In this document: positions 8,498 through 19,090 of the stretch, one piece after another
Numbering within the stretch: the stretch's first letter is position 1
Layout of the letters: each line of letters opens with the position of its first letter
NCBI RefSeq assembly: GCF_008831285.2
Contig: NC_045139.1
Coordinates: 21,992,412 to 22,056,411, forward strand
DNA length: 64,000 nucleotides
DNA from: Nymphaea colorata
Lineage: Eukaryota > Streptophyta > Magnoliopsida > Nymphaeales > Nymphaeaceae
Direction of reading: 5' to 3'
Made by a program: the position numbers and the translations under genes
Notes under the pieces: model-generated
Database searches by the model: none
What the model saw: only the letters and a program-made list of their open reading frames with translations
What the model was told of the DNA's origin: nothing

Positions 8498-10934
8498 CTC
8501 CCCCTCAAGTTGGGCATACATATCAAACATGCCCAACTTGGATACATTTCTCTCAAATGGAGTTACACTTAAGGCCTTGGTTAGGACATCAGCAGTTTGG
8601 TCTTCAGACTTCATGTAAGGTAGCGTTAATTCCTTAGCATCAATTCTTTCTCTGATGAAGTGACGGTCGATCTCCACATGCTTTGTTCGATCATGAAGAA
8701 CCGGGTTGTTAGCCAAGTTAATTGCAGACTTATTATCACAATACATCCTCATAGGCCCTTCAATCTCTATTCCAATATCTGTCAGTAAGATCTTCAGCCA
8801 TAACAATTCTGATACCCCAGTAGCCACAGCCCTATATTCAGCCTCTGCACTCGAGCGGGAACACACATCTTGTCTCTTGCTTCTCCAAACAACCAAATTT
8901 CCCCCCAAGTAGACGCAGTATCCTGAAGTAGATCTTCTGGTGTCAACACAGCCTGCCCAGTCTGCATCAGAATACCCTTCAACTTCAATAGATCTTTGTT
9001 GCACATATAGAAGTCCCTTTCCGGGATTCTTCTTCAAGTAGCACAAAATTCTATCTACAGCCTTCAAGTGCATATCTGTAGGTGCATGCATGAACTGGCT
9101 CATCACATTTACAGCAAATGTGATATCAGGTCTAGTCAGAGTGAGATAAATCAGTTTGCCAACTAGACGTTGATATCTCCCTTTAGCTTCTTCACCCAAC
9201 AGTTCTCCATCTTTGCTACCAAGTTTATGCCCAGCATCTATAGGAGTAGAGGCTGGTCTGCATCCCAGTTTTCCTGTCTCCTTTAGTAGATCCAGGGTAT
9301 ACTTCCTTTGACTAAGTACAAGAGTTGTACCTGATCTAGCAATTTCAATACCCAGAAAATACTTCAGCTTACCAAGATCTTTTAGATCGAATTCAGTAGA
9401 TAGTAAACCCTTTAATCTTGCTATCTCTTCCTTATCATCACCTGTAACAATCATATCATCAACATAAACCAATAGTAGAGTAACTTTACTCTCTCTTCTC
9501 TTTACAAACAGGGTATGATCTCCATTTCCTTGTTTGTAGCCATGTTTCTTCATAACAAGTCTGAGCCGTTCAAACCATGCTCGGGGAGACTGTTTCAGCC
9601 CATACAAAGCTTTCTTCAATTTACAACATTTTCCAGGCTTCTCAAAACCTGGTGGCATGCACATGTACACTTCCTCTTCGAGATCTCCATTGAGAAAGGC
9701 ATTTTTTACATCAAGTTGGCACATCTCCCAACCCTTCAGCACCGCCAATGAAATAATAACTCTAACAGTCTTCATCTTTGCAACAGGAGCAAACGTCTCT
9801 AAGTAGTCGATCCCATATTTCTGACTGAACCCCTTGGCCACCAATCGTGCTTTGTACCTTTCAATGCTACCATCTGGTTTGTACTTAACAGTGTAGACCC
9901 ACTTCGACCCAACCAAGTGGGCTGCTTCAGGAATATCAACCACCTCCCATGTCTGATTTCTGTCTAAAGCTTCCATCTCTTCTTTCATTGCATGAGACCA
10001 CTTAGTGTCACCCTGAGCCTCTGTAGCATTCCTGGGAATCACAACCACAGCCAAGGAGGATACAAAACATTTATAGTCAGTGCTCAATCTAGAGTAAGAT
10101 ACGAAGTTACCAATAGGGTGCTGGGTACATGACCTGACCCCCTTTCTCAAGGCAATAGGAAGATCCTCCTTTTCTTTTCCAACATCTTGCTTCTGAACAC
10201 GACTTGGATCATCCAAGGAAGAAGTAGGATTGGGATTCGGTGTAACCTCCTCATCATCAATCACCTTGTCAGTACAAGCTCTTCTCCTGGAATACACCTG
10301 TCCAAACATACGATTACCCTCTTGTTCTGTCACCAAAGGATGCTCTCCCTCCTTCTCCTGTTCATGTACATCAGTAGTCGTCCCCTCTTCATCTTTGCCA
10401 TCTTCATCTTTGCCAAGCACCTTGGCAACAGGATTCTCTTCACGCCTGTAATCCATAAAGTCTGTAAACTGAATTTCCTGTGTGGGAGAATACTCTTCCT
10501 TAGACATTAATTTCTCCCCCTGAAGAGAATTCTCACCAAAATAGGAGACATGTTCCAAGAATGTGACATCTTTGGTAATGTGAAGACGACCAGTGGTAGG
10601 ATCTAGACATTTATAACCTTTTTGAGTGGAAGAATACCCAAGAAAGACGCCCTTAATAGATTTGGGATCAAGTTTTTTTACATTGGGGCTGTGGTTATGT
10701 ATGAAACACACACATCCAAAGACTCGAGGAGGAAGATGAAAAGGTTGACTACTCCCTGGAAGCATAGAGTATGGAGTACGACCCTTTAGCACACGAGTGG
10801 GCATGCGATTAATCAAGTAGACACTAGTAAGGATTGCATCACCCCAATAGTATTTTGGGAGATGTCTTTGGAACAGTATGGCTCGGGTGACATTGAGCAA
10901 CTGACGATTTTTCCTCTCAGCAACCCCATTTTGA
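8492..10934 (-). CDS. Copia A pol, 3' frame: integrase C-part, RT and RNase H
   Basis: Reads from just after the frameshift: integrase end with PPQ-like NGVAER (third catalytic residue Glu), the variable linker, then RT with [52 protein letters not shown] and LVYVDDMIVTGDD (catalytic YVDD, about 9460), and RNase H with YSDADWAGC, SSAEAEYRAV, YCDNKSAINLANNPV, HVEIDRHFIRER and TADVLTKALS. The first ATG after the break is at 10900, but natural expression would be as part of a single gag-pol. Ends DMYAQLEGEC with the stop inside the LTR. The frame is clean over 800 codons, consistent with recent origin. Confidence 0.9.
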
Positions 10935-12837
10935 GGGGGGTATAACTACAGGATGTCTCATGAACAATCCCCCTCTTTCGAAAGAATTCTTCAACAGTGA
11001 GACACAGATATTCACGAGCATTATCAGACCGAAAAGTCTTGACAGAATTTCCATATTGGTTTTCCACTAGGAGGATGAAAGTTTCAATAATGTGAGGCAC
11101 CTCACTACGATCTTTCAACAAATACACAAAGGTACATCTTGAATAATCATCTATAAAGGTTATAAAGTATTGAAAACCACCACGAGAATGAATGTCCGAA
11201 GGCCCCCACACATCAGAATGAACCAAGGAGAAAGCTTTATTAGAACGACTATTTGAAATTGGATAAGAAGCTCTAACATGCTTCGCAAACTGACACACAT
11301 CACATGATAACATGGAAATGTTTAAACTAGAACATAGTTCAGGGAACAAATGTTTCAAAATCCCAAATGGGAGATGACCAAGGCGTTCATGCCAAAACAA
11401 AAATAACTGACGACACTCTTCCTCCTTCTCTGTTCTGCTGACTGCTGACATAAGAGCTGTGACAACGCGTATAGGAAGCCGATACAGCCCATCAGACACC
11501 AAACCAATCCCAATCCTCTTCCCTGTCACCAAGTCCTGCAAAACACAACGTTTTTCAGAAAATATAAGCTCACACTTCAGTTCCTTGGTAATCTTACTAA
11601 CAGATAACAAATTTAAGGGAAGATGAGGAACATGTAAGGCATCATGAACTAAAAAATTATTTAACAAGGAAAGACTCCCTTTCCCTGCCACTGAAGTAAA
11701 GGAACCATCGGCAAGGGACACACGTTCCTTTCCCGAGGATAGCTTGTAGTCATGGAAAAGCTTGGGGTTGCCAGTCATGTGATGAGTGGCACCGCTGTCA
11801 ACAATCCATTCACCCATAGAAGAAGTACCTTCTCCCCCTGAAACAGCCAATGCCTGATTGATCTTCACCTCATCTGGTGTATCTGCCTGACCAACATCAA
11901 TCTTGCTCAAATATGCTCGTAGCTCACGAATCTGCTCTGCAGAAATAGAACCTTTCCCATCACTCAGACTTGTTGCAGACGATACAGGCTTCTTTCCACT
12001 CGAAGACCTCCCCCTACTATCCTTCTTCTCTGGATACAGGTCCCAACAAAAATCCCTAGTATGACCAAGTTTTTTGCAATGAGTACATTTTCGGGAAGAA
12101 CGAGGAGTTCCAACAGGGGCACGGCTAACATAGGCAGACTGTTCTTCCCCCTTTCGTCCACTAGAGAGCAGCCTTCTCTGTTCTTCAGCTTCAACACGGG
12201 AATAGACATCTTCAATACTAAATGATTCGTCAGAGTTAAGAATCTGACCCCTTATATTTTCAAAGTCATCATTCAGTCCGGATAAGAAAAGGAATACCCT
12301 GTTTTCCCATTTATCAGTCATGTACTGCATCTGGTCGTGAGGACACCTCCATGGAATATCAGAGTGATAGTCAAGGTCCTCCCACTTAGATTTTAATGCT
12401 GCATAAAAGTCTGCAACCGAGAGAGCACCTTGTCGCAGGGAATACACATCCTTCATAAGTTGATACACACGAACTTTCCTTTTCTTTTGGCCATACATCT
12501 GCTCCAAAATAATCCACATATCCCTTGCAGTCTTCTTACGAAGAATGAGGGGTTGGATATCCGGGGACACTGAATTGACAATCCAGGTTTTGACCTGGTT
12601 GTCTTCAAGAAACCATGTATCCCAAGCCAGACTATCTGCAGCAGGTTCAACCTTTCTCCCATTCACATAGGCAATGCGTCCTCGCCCAGCAATCCCCATG
12701 GTAATCGCAGCAGACCATCGGGAATAGTTCTCCTTGGTAAGTTGAATGGTGGTAACCTGAACCGGTACATGATCAGTCCGCGCAGACACAACATCAGGCA
12801 GAGTAGTGTTGACTGAAGAAGAAGACGAGTCAGCCAT
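10935..12837 (-). pseudogene. Copia A gag-protease-integrase N-part, cut by a 1-bp frameshift
   Basis: ATG 12837 (MADSSSSSVN), chosen because the related elements D, F and H start at the same place. Gag runs to the zinc knuckle CTHCKKLGHTRDFC (CX2CX4HX4C, about 12090); then protease WIVDSGATHHMTGNPKLF (about 11810), GAG-pre-integrase HERLGHLPFG with CDVC, and integrase with VHSDVWGPS and FRSDNAREY, two of the three catalytic acids. At 10935-10940 a run of six G replaces the seven-base GGAGGGG of Copia F (5831 area), losing one base and shifting the frame; the out-of-frame reading stops at 10813. Apart from this it appears intact. Confidence 0.85.
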
Positions 12838-13326
12838 GATCACGAGGTAGAAGTGGCTGCCAAAGAACACACACAGCAGCAGTAACCGAGAGAAGAGGTG
12901 AGATGACGCAGTCGGGGATCAACGGCGGAAGTGGCGGGAGCTGCGGAAGCAGCAGGAAGCGGCGGAAGCAGAGGGCCGCGCTTGGCAGCGCGCGCCGAGA
13001 AGAGGCGACGGCGTCGGACGTCGGCGTCGGTGGTCGGACGTCGGCGTCGGCAGAGGCGTCAGCAGAGACGTTGGCGTCGGCAGTCACGACACCAGCGACG
13101 CAGCAGCGGTCACAGCCACGGCGGGGCAGCGACGGAGGCAGTCACGCGGCCACGGTGCGGCGACAGCGGCGGTGGTCACGGTCACGGCCAGGACAGCGGC
13201 GGCGCAGCAAGGGCAGCGGCGGCGGTGGTGGTAGCGACGGCGACGGTGGTAGCGGCGGCGGCAGTCAGGGTTGGAACTTCACAACCATAGAACAAAAAAC
13301 AGATTTTGTTTTCTCCAAGTCCGACG
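12838..13326 (-). repeat. Copia A leader: GC-rich low-complexity DNA
   Basis: 489 bp between PBS and gag ATG, largely CGG/GCAGCGG/GACGTCGGCGTC repeats, with a GACGTCGGCGTCGG unit several times at 13018-13080. Long open frames on both strands come from the missing A+T. No protein similarity. Confidence 0.7.
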
Positions 13327-13338
13327 GCTCTGATACCA
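13327..13338 (-). other. Copia A primer-binding site
   Basis: Minus-strand TGGTATCAGAGC, complementary to the 3' end of initiator tRNA-Met, directly next to the 5' LTR. Confidence 0.95.
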
Positions 13339-13578
13339 TGTAGAAACAAAATGTGCACGAGAGAAGAAGAAAGCACACGGATGTAACGTGGAAAACCCTC
13401 GACTCGAGGGAAGAAAAACCACGGGTGAGGAGGTCTGGTGCCCACTAGCCTCCAGACACTCTCTCTCTTCAACACTTCATTAACTCAAAGATTAGGGTTT
13501 ACAGAAGTATAAGTAGTCCTAATTAGGACAAACCGGATCGGGTACGGATCCGGACCCGAACAACAAAACCCGTCAACA
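13339..13578 (-). repeat. Copia A 5' LTR
   Basis: 240 bp, TG...CA ends, identical by eye to 8258-8497. It would carry promoter and polyadenylation signals of the element. Confidence 0.95.
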
Positions 13579-13583
13579 GTCAT

Positions 13584-13623
13584 AAAACTACCATACTTAA
13601 AAATAAACTTTCTGATTTCAACG
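13584..13623 (-). repeat. Copia B 3' LTR, proximal part
   Basis: Continues the B LTR after Copia A and ends TTTCAACG (TTTCAACA in the 5' copy). The polypurine tract CTCCCCCTCAAG (plus strand) follows at 13624. Confidence 0.85.
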
Positions 13624-14065
13624 CTCCCCCTCAAGCTGGAGCATAGATATCAACCATGCTCAGCTTGTCACAACATCTAGAGAAATCACCAATTGGAAGA
13701 GCCTTAGTAAACATATCTGTTGTCTGATCTTCAGAAGCTACATGAACCGTAGACACCACACCTTCTTTTATAAGATCCTGAACATAATGACAATCCACCT
13801 CAATGTGCTTAGTTCTTTCATGAAATACTGGTTTGTTTGCAATATAAGTGGCAGCCTTGTTATCACAATACATTTTCATAGGAAGAGGAATATGAATACT
13901 CATATTTGTTAGCATAGATTTAACTCACGTCATCTCAGTCGCTGTTTGAGCCATTGCTCTATATTCAGGTTCTGCACTTGATCTTGAGACTACATTTTTG
14001 TTTTTTGCTTCTCCATGATATGAGATTGCCCCCAACAAAGATACAGAAGCCAGTTGTGGATTTTC
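13624..14065 (-). pseudogene. Copia B RNase H remnant
   Basis: Minus strand: KSTTGFC-type start at the Copia C junction, SSAEPEYRAMAQTATEM, in-frame TGA at 13922-13924 where related elements have Trp, then MYCDNKAATYIANKPVFHER, KHIEVDCHYVQDLI, DQTTDMFTKALPI and KLSMVDIYAPA at the end. It joins in frame to 19261 onward across Copia C at the codons for DRK|STTG. RNase H of a dead element. Confidence 0.85.
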
Positions 14066-14230
14066 TGTTAAGATGTGTTTATATTCAGTTTTAGGTTTAA
14101 GAGGGTACTTTTGTAATAACTTTTCCTTTAGATGGTTCTCTTGTAACTTCTCTCTCTCCTCTAGTCTATATAAAGAGGAGTTAGGGCAGATTTCGAGGTT
14201 AATCAAATATTATTCTTTCTAATCTTATCA
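14066..14230 (+). repeat. Copia C 5' LTR with TATA box
   Basis: 165 bp, TGTTAAGATG...CTTATCA. TATATAAA at 14167-14174 is a good core promoter, so transcription probably starts about 30 bp downstream, near 14200. Identical by eye to 19091-19255. Confidence 0.95.
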
Positions 14231-14242
14231 TGGTATCAGAGC
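14231..14242 (+). other. Copia C primer-binding site
   Basis: TGGTATCAGAGC directly after the LTR, complementary to initiator tRNA-Met. Confidence 0.95.
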
Positions 14243-14865
14243 AGCAGCCGTCTCCTCCTCGGCGCGCCGATTGAGCGGCGCAACCCGCCGCCTGACCGCG
14301 CCCATCGCTGCGCTTCCTCTGCCCGCTCGTGTCCGCCCGACGCCTCCGCCAGCCATTGCTGTCATCTTCGCCGCTGCACGCTGCATCGCCTCTGCTGTCT
14401 CCACTCCACCCGTCGCCGCCGCTTGCATCGCTGCCCTCTCCGTCCGTCGCCGCCTGACCACGACCGTCATCGCCCTAGCGTCATCGCCCGCCGCCGCCTG
14501 CTCGCGTCTCGCAGCATCTCCGCCCGTCGCTGCTATCTCCGCCCATCTTCGCTCCTAGTTTCTGCCTGCTCTCGCAGCATCTCTGCACCGCCGCTGCTTC
14601 GCTGCTGCCCTGCACCGTCGCTGCTCCGCCGCTACCTGCCACCGCTGCTTCGTTGTCGTCTCTGGTATCTCTCTTCATTCTTCTTCGTCGGCTTGTGTCT
14701 GATCAGCATTGTCAGTTTCGTTCCAGCCGATCAGACTTATGGATTACTTCGTGTGTTTGACTGCTATTGCTCGATGATCAGCATGCTGTCTTTACATATG
14801 TGATTATATTCCTTGTTGCCTGCACTTCTTATTCCGTGGCTCGGTGTCCTCCTTTGTGTTGAAAG
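14243..14865 (+). repeat. Copia C leader, CCGCC/CTGC-rich
   Basis: About 620 bp from PBS to gag ATG. The first 430 bp are pyrimidine-biased GC-rich low-complexity (CGCCGC, TCTCCGC, CATCGC); the last 150 bp are ordinary. No conserved ORF. Confidence 0.6.
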
Positions 14866-17800
14866 ATGTCTGAAATTAGCAGTGGAGCTAATACCTCTTC
14901 CTTTGCATCGTCGGGAGAGATGAAGTGTTCCCCATTTTCTAGCATTATCACCAAAATGGATGGGGGAAATTACGAGATGTGGGCCATGCAAGTAAAAAGA
15001 ACCTTGATCGCTCATGAGAAGGAACATCTCATATTGGAGCCCGAGCCCGTACAGAAGGTAGGAAAATATACTACTTGGTTTAAAGATAATTCGTTGGTTA
15101 TGGTATGGATTGTTGGTACTCTTTCTCAAGACATTGCAAATGAAGTCTTGCATAAGGAAAGTGCAAAGGATATGTGGGATTCCCTTGCAGCCACCTATTC
15201 ACAAGCAAGGAATGAAACAAGAATTATGCAGCTTCATCATGATATTCATCAGATGCGACAAGATGGTCGACCTCTTCATACTTATTATTCTAGTCTCAAG
15301 TCCATGTTTGAGAGACTAAATAGCTACTTTCCTGCATGTAAGTGTGAACAACAAAAGGCATATAGAGATATGCTTATGGTAGGGGTATTTCTCTCTGGAT
15401 TAGACTCTGTTTATGAATCAGCAAAGAATCAGATGCTCACTAGTCCCTCGATTCCTCCTATTGATGAGGCTTATAGTAGGCTAAGCAGAATTCCAATCCC
15501 TGCGTCGACTGTTCTTGATACCACTTCTGCTATGCTTGCTACTCGTGGCAGAGGTGGGTCCCTCTTTGCCAGAGGACGAGGATACCGTGGTCGTGGCAAT
15601 ACCACTTCGCGCCCAGTATGTCAGTTTTGTCATCGCATTGGTCACACTGTGGATAAGTGTTGGCAGAAACATGGTTGTCCAGCTGTTGCAAATCAGACTG
15701 TATTTACTGATTCTCCAGAGCAGCCTAAGCCTCAGCATACTGTTTCCTCCAGTGAGTTACGTGCAGATGATATTATCTCTCAGTTGAGAAACTTGATTGG
15801 TGATAGAACTCAACAAGCTCCTGATCCGACCACCTCTACTATCACTACTGCTGCCAGTGCGTCTTCATCTGGTATGTATTCTGACTCTGCTACTGACACT
15901 ACAGATTGGCTCATTGATTCGGGTGCATCGACCCATCTCTGTGGAGACAAGGCCCAGTTTACTTCTTATGTCCCTACTCCACCTGGTCGCTCGGTTATTC
16001 TAGCAGATGGCAAATATTCTCCAGTTGTTGGACATGGAGAGGTCCAACTTACTTCATCATTGCCGTTGCAACATGTTCTTCATGCACCAGAATTCCCACA
16101 TAGCCTACTGTCTATCAGTCAGATTACCAGAGATTTAAACTGTCGTGCGATATTTGACTCCTCTTCTCTTGTGTTTCAGGATATACTGACGGGCAGGGTG
16201 ATTGGCAGTGGCCGTGAACAGGGAGGTCTTTACAGGCTAGTGCATCCCTTTCCCTTTGCTGGGTCTACCTCTGCCGGGTCGTCCTCATCCTCGGCTTATA
16301 CTTGGCATTTACGTTTTGGACATCTACCGTTTCAGAAACTGCTGCATGTTCTTCCTCAGCTGTCTCCTAAGTCCTCTTTTCAATGCGAGTCTTGTCAGTT
16401 GGGCAAACACCATCGGTCATCCTTTCCTCCGCGGCCCAGTAGAAGTAGCCATTCTGTGTTTGAGTTACTTCATTTTGATGTTTGGGGTCCGAGTCGTACA
16501 CCTGATCTTCAAGGTCATCGATATTATCTTGTTGCTGTCGATGACCATAGTCGTGTTAGTTGGGTTTTTCTTATGAAGCATAAATCTGAAGTGGGTCATG
16601 TAATCAAAAATTTTATCAATGAAATTCTGACTCAGTTTGATACTTGTGTCAAAATTGTGCGCTCTGACAATGCTCTTGAGTTCTGTGCTTCCTCTTTAGA
16701 ACAATTTTTCAGGGATAAGGGTATCATCCACCAAACCTCTTGTGCCTATACCTCCCAACAAAATGGGGTTGCTGAACGGAAACACCGTCATATTCTTGAT
16801 GTTGCCAGAACCATTATCATACATAGCCATGTTCCCCATTCTTACTGGGGAGATGCTGTTCTCACAGCATGCTATCTTATTAATCGTATGCCGTCATCTG
16901 TGTTGGGAGACCTTATTCCTATCTCTGTCCTCTTTCCTAACAGAGACTTGTTTTCTGTTCCACCTCGTGTTTTTGGATGTGTTGCCTTTGTTCAGTTGCT
17001 TGGTCCTGGGCGAGATAAGTTGTCTCCTCGGGCCATCAAAACGATCTTTGTTGGTTATTCCCGCACTCAAAAGGGATATCGATGTTATGATCCTTCTACT
17101 CGTCGGTATTATGTGAGTGCTGATGTTACATTTTTTGAATCAACCTCTTTCTTCTCCCCCAATGGAACTCAATTAAGGGCGCCTGAATTGAATGATGAAG
17201 TCCATTTTCCTCTACCTCTCATGAGTTGTCCAAAACCAGTAGATCCACGTTTTGGGGCTGTCTACCAACGTCGTACTAAACCTGTTGCGCCTGTTCAATG
17301 TGCACCTGTGCCTTCACCCAGCACGCCCAAGGTAATTCCTGACACAAACTCAACTGACGAGTTTTTATGTAATGATGACATAGGAGAATGTCACGAGCAT
17401 GTTCATGCTCCTAATGAACTTGATATGCCCATTGTTCAAAGGAAAGGCAAACGCAGTTGCACTTTGCATCCTATCTCTGGTCATTTATCCATGGATAGAC
17501 TCACCCCTATGTACCGACAGTTTGTAAAGGGGCTGTCGGCTATTGCTCTTCCACAGAATCCCATGGATGCTCTCTCTGATCCCAAATGGGCCGCAGCTAT
17601 GCAAGAAGAGATGGATGCTCTTCAGTCTAGAGGCACCTGGACACTTGTTACTCCTTCAGCTGATGCAGCCATTGTTGGTTGCAGATGGGTCTTTACTATC
17701 AAATACAGAGCGGATGGCAGCATTGACAGATATAAGGCTCGTCTGGTTGCAAAAGGCTATACCCAAACTTATGGGGTTGATTATTATGATACCTTCTCTC

Positions 17801-19083
17801 CTGTGGCACGACATGCTTCTTTACGGATTCTCCTTGCTGTGGCTGTCAGCAAGAATTGGTCCCTATCACAGCTTGATGTCAAAAATGCCTTTCTCTATGG
17901 TGACTTACATGAAGAAGTGTATATGCAGCAACCACCAGGGTTTGTTGCTGAGGGGGAGTGTCAGAAAGTGTGCAGATTGCGAAAGGCGATTTATGGTCTG
18001 AAACAGAGTCCTCGAGCTTGGTTTCAGAAATTGTCAGAGAATATTGAGAATGAGGGCTTCAGACGCTCTTCGGCCGACCATTCCCTCTTTGTCAAGAAGA
18101 CTTCTACAGGTACGGTGATAGTTCTTGTCTATGTTGATGATATCATTGTTACAGGGGATGATGATCAGGGGATTTCCAACATCAAGGATGTCCTTGGACA
18201 ACACTTTGTCACCAAGGACCTTGGTGAACTACGTTATTTCCTCGGTATTGAGTTTGCCAGAAATCAAAAGGGCCTTATCATGTGCCAGAGGAAATACGTT
18301 ACTGATGTTTTGCAAGAGACAGGGATGCTGGGGTGTCGACCTGCATCCACGCCTATGGATATCAATACCTGCTTGTATGATGATGATACTGAAGATGTTG
18401 ATGCGAGACAGTATAGAGGGATTGTTGGGAAGCTCCTATACATCACTGTTACTCGACCTGACATTGCCTATGCTGTTAGCAGAGTGAGTCAATTTATGGA
18501 TAAGCCCAAGAAAGTTCATTGGGATGCTGCTATGATGATTCTTAGGTATCTAAAGAATTCACCAGGAACGGGACTCTTCTTTCAGAATGGTACCTCACTC
18601 ACTATATCTGTGTATGTTGATGCCAACTATGCAGGATGCCCCTCGGACAGAAAATCCACTACTGGATTTTGTGTGTTTATTGGATCCAACTTGGTTACAT
18701 GGAAGAGTAAGAAGCAAACTGTGGTTGCCAGATCAAGTGCAGAATCTGAGTATAGAGCTATGGCTCAGGGTACTGCTGAAGTTATGTGGGTTAGATCCCT
18801 GATGTTGGATCTTACTGTCGAAGTGCCTCTTCCTATGCATCTGTTATGTGATAACAAAGCTGCACTGTTTATTGCTAATAATCCGGCTTTTCATGAAAGA
18901 ACCAAGCATGTTGAAGTAGATTGTCACTATACCAGAGACATGATTCAAAAGGGGTTTGTAAGTACCTCACACATTTCAACTACAGGGCAAACGGCTGATA
19001 TCTTTACTAAGGCTCTTGCAAGGGGACCATTCCAAAGCTGCTGTTCCAAGTTGAGCCTATTTGACATATACGCTCCAACTTGA
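14866..19083 (+). CDS. Copia C gag-pol polyprotein, intact (1405 aa)
   Basis: One frame from ATG 14866 to TGA 19081. Gag occupies about residues 1-250, with an Arg-Gly-rich stretch (227-245); zinc knuckle CQFCHRIGHTVDKC at 252-265 (CX2CX4HX4C); protease WLIDSGASTHLCG with DSGA at 351-354; GAG-pre-integrase HLRFGH and CESC (481-510); integrase with FDVWGPS (Asp538), SDNALEF (Asp601) and NGVAERKH (Glu637), the DDE triad; RT with [18 protein letters not shown] and YVDD at about 1089-1092; RNase H with YVDANYAGC near 1250, SSAESEYRAM and CDNKAALFIANNP. The order PR-IN-RT-RH defines Ty1/copia. No stop or frame change. Particles form in the cytoplasm and cDNA is inserted in the nucleus. All catalytic residues I looked for are present. 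Confidence 0.97.
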   Translation: MSEISSGANTSSFASSGEMKCSPFSSIITKMDGGNYEMWAMQVKRTLIAHEKEHLILEPEPVQKVGKYTTWFKDNSLVMVWIVGTLSQDIANEVLHKESAKDMWDSLAATYSQARNETRIMQLHHDIHQMRQDGRPLHTYYSSLKSMFERLNSYFPACKCEQQKAYRDMLMVGVFLSGLDSVYESAKNQMLTSPSIPPIDEAYSRLSRIPIPASTVLDTTSAMLATRGRGGSLFARGRGYRGRGNTTSRPVCQFCHRIGHTVDKCWQKHGCPAVANQTVFTDSPEQPKPQHTVSSSELRADDIISQLRNLIGDRTQQAPDPTTSTITTAASASSSGMYSDSATDTTDWLIDSGASTHLCGDKAQFTSYVPTPPGRSVILADGKYSPVVGHGEVQLTSSLPLQHVLHAPEFPHSLLSISQITRDLNCRAIFDSSSLVFQDILTGRVIGSGREQGGLYRLVHPFPFAGSTSAGSSSSSAYTWHLRFGHLPFQKLLHVLPQLSPKSSFQCESCQLGKHHRSSFPPRPSRSSHSVFELLHFDVWGPSRTPDLQGHRYYLVAVDDHSRVSWVFLMKHKSEVGHVIKNFINEILTQFDTCVKIVRSDNALEFCASSLEQFFRDKGIIHQTSCAYTSQQNGVAERKHRHILDVARTIIIHSHVPHSYWGDAVLTACYLINRMPSSVLGDLIPISVLFPNRDLFSVPPRVFGCVAFVQLLGPGRDKLSPRAIKTIFVGYSRTQKGYRCYDPSTRRYYVSADVTFFESTSFFSPNGTQLRAPELNDEVHFPLPLMSCPKPVDPRFGAVYQRRTKPVAPVQCAPVPSPSTPKVIPDTNSTDEFLCNDDIGECHEHVHAPNELDMPIVQRKGKRSCTLHPISGHLSMDRLTPMYRQFVKGLSAIALPQNPMDALSDPKWAAAMQEEMDALQSRGTWTLVTPSADAAIVGCRWVFTIKYRADGSIDRYKARLVAKGYTQTYGVDYYDTFSPVARHASLRILLAVAVSKNWSLSQLDVKNAFLYGDLHEEVYMQQPPGFVAEGECQKVCRLRKAIYGLKQSPRAWFQKLSENIENEGFRRSSADHSLFVKKTSTGTVIVLVYVDDIIVTGDDDQGISNIKDVLGQHFVTKDLGELRYFLGIEFARNQKGLIMCQRKYVTDVLQETGMLGCRPASTPMDINTCLYDDDTEDVDARQYRGIVGKLLYITVTRPDIAYAVSRVSQFMDKPKKVHWDAAMMILRYLKNSPGTGLFFQNGTSLTISVYVDANYAGCPSDRKSTTGFCVFIGSNLVTWKSKKQTVVARSSAESEYRAMAQGTAEVMWVRSLMLDLTVEVPLPMHLLCDNKAALFIANNPAFHERTKHVEVDCHYTRDMIQKGFVSTSHISTTGQTADIFTKALARGPFQSCCSKLSLFDIYAPT

Positions 19084-19090
19084 GGGGGAG
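19081..19090 (+). other. Copia C polypurine tract
   Basis: TGAGGGGGAG directly before the 3' LTR; primes plus-strand DNA synthesis. It overlaps the gag-pol stop codon. Confidence 0.85.

Larger units (their letters stand above)
8258..13578 (-). mobile_element. Copia A, full-length, identical LTRs, one frameshift
   Basis: A 5321-bp minus-strand Ty1/copia element with 240-bp LTRs (8258-8497 and 13339-13578) in which I see no difference, and a perfect 5-bp target-site duplication GTCAT (8253-8257, 13579-13583). PBS at 13327-13338 abuts the 5' LTR; a polypurine tract (CTTGAGGGGGAG on the minus strand, 8498-8509) abuts the 3' LTR. Gag-pol is complete except for one indel near 10935-10940. It is inserted into the 3' LTR of Copia B. 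All this indicates a recent insertion. Confidence 0.95.

Noticed and set aside
13327-13338. tRNA-like sequence GCTCTGATACCA, repeated through the window
   Set aside because: It is the retrotransposon primer-binding site complementary to tRNA-Met, always next to an LTR, not a tRNA gene. No cloverleaf is present.
12903-13343. Long open frames on both strands in GC-rich leader DNA (also near 7740-8076, 14271-14800, 32125-32960, 63343-63990)
   Set aside because: The sequence is low-complexity with few A+T, so stops are rare by chance. The proteins are Gly/Ser/Ala/Arg or Cys/Leu runs, resemble nothing, and are not shared among related elements.
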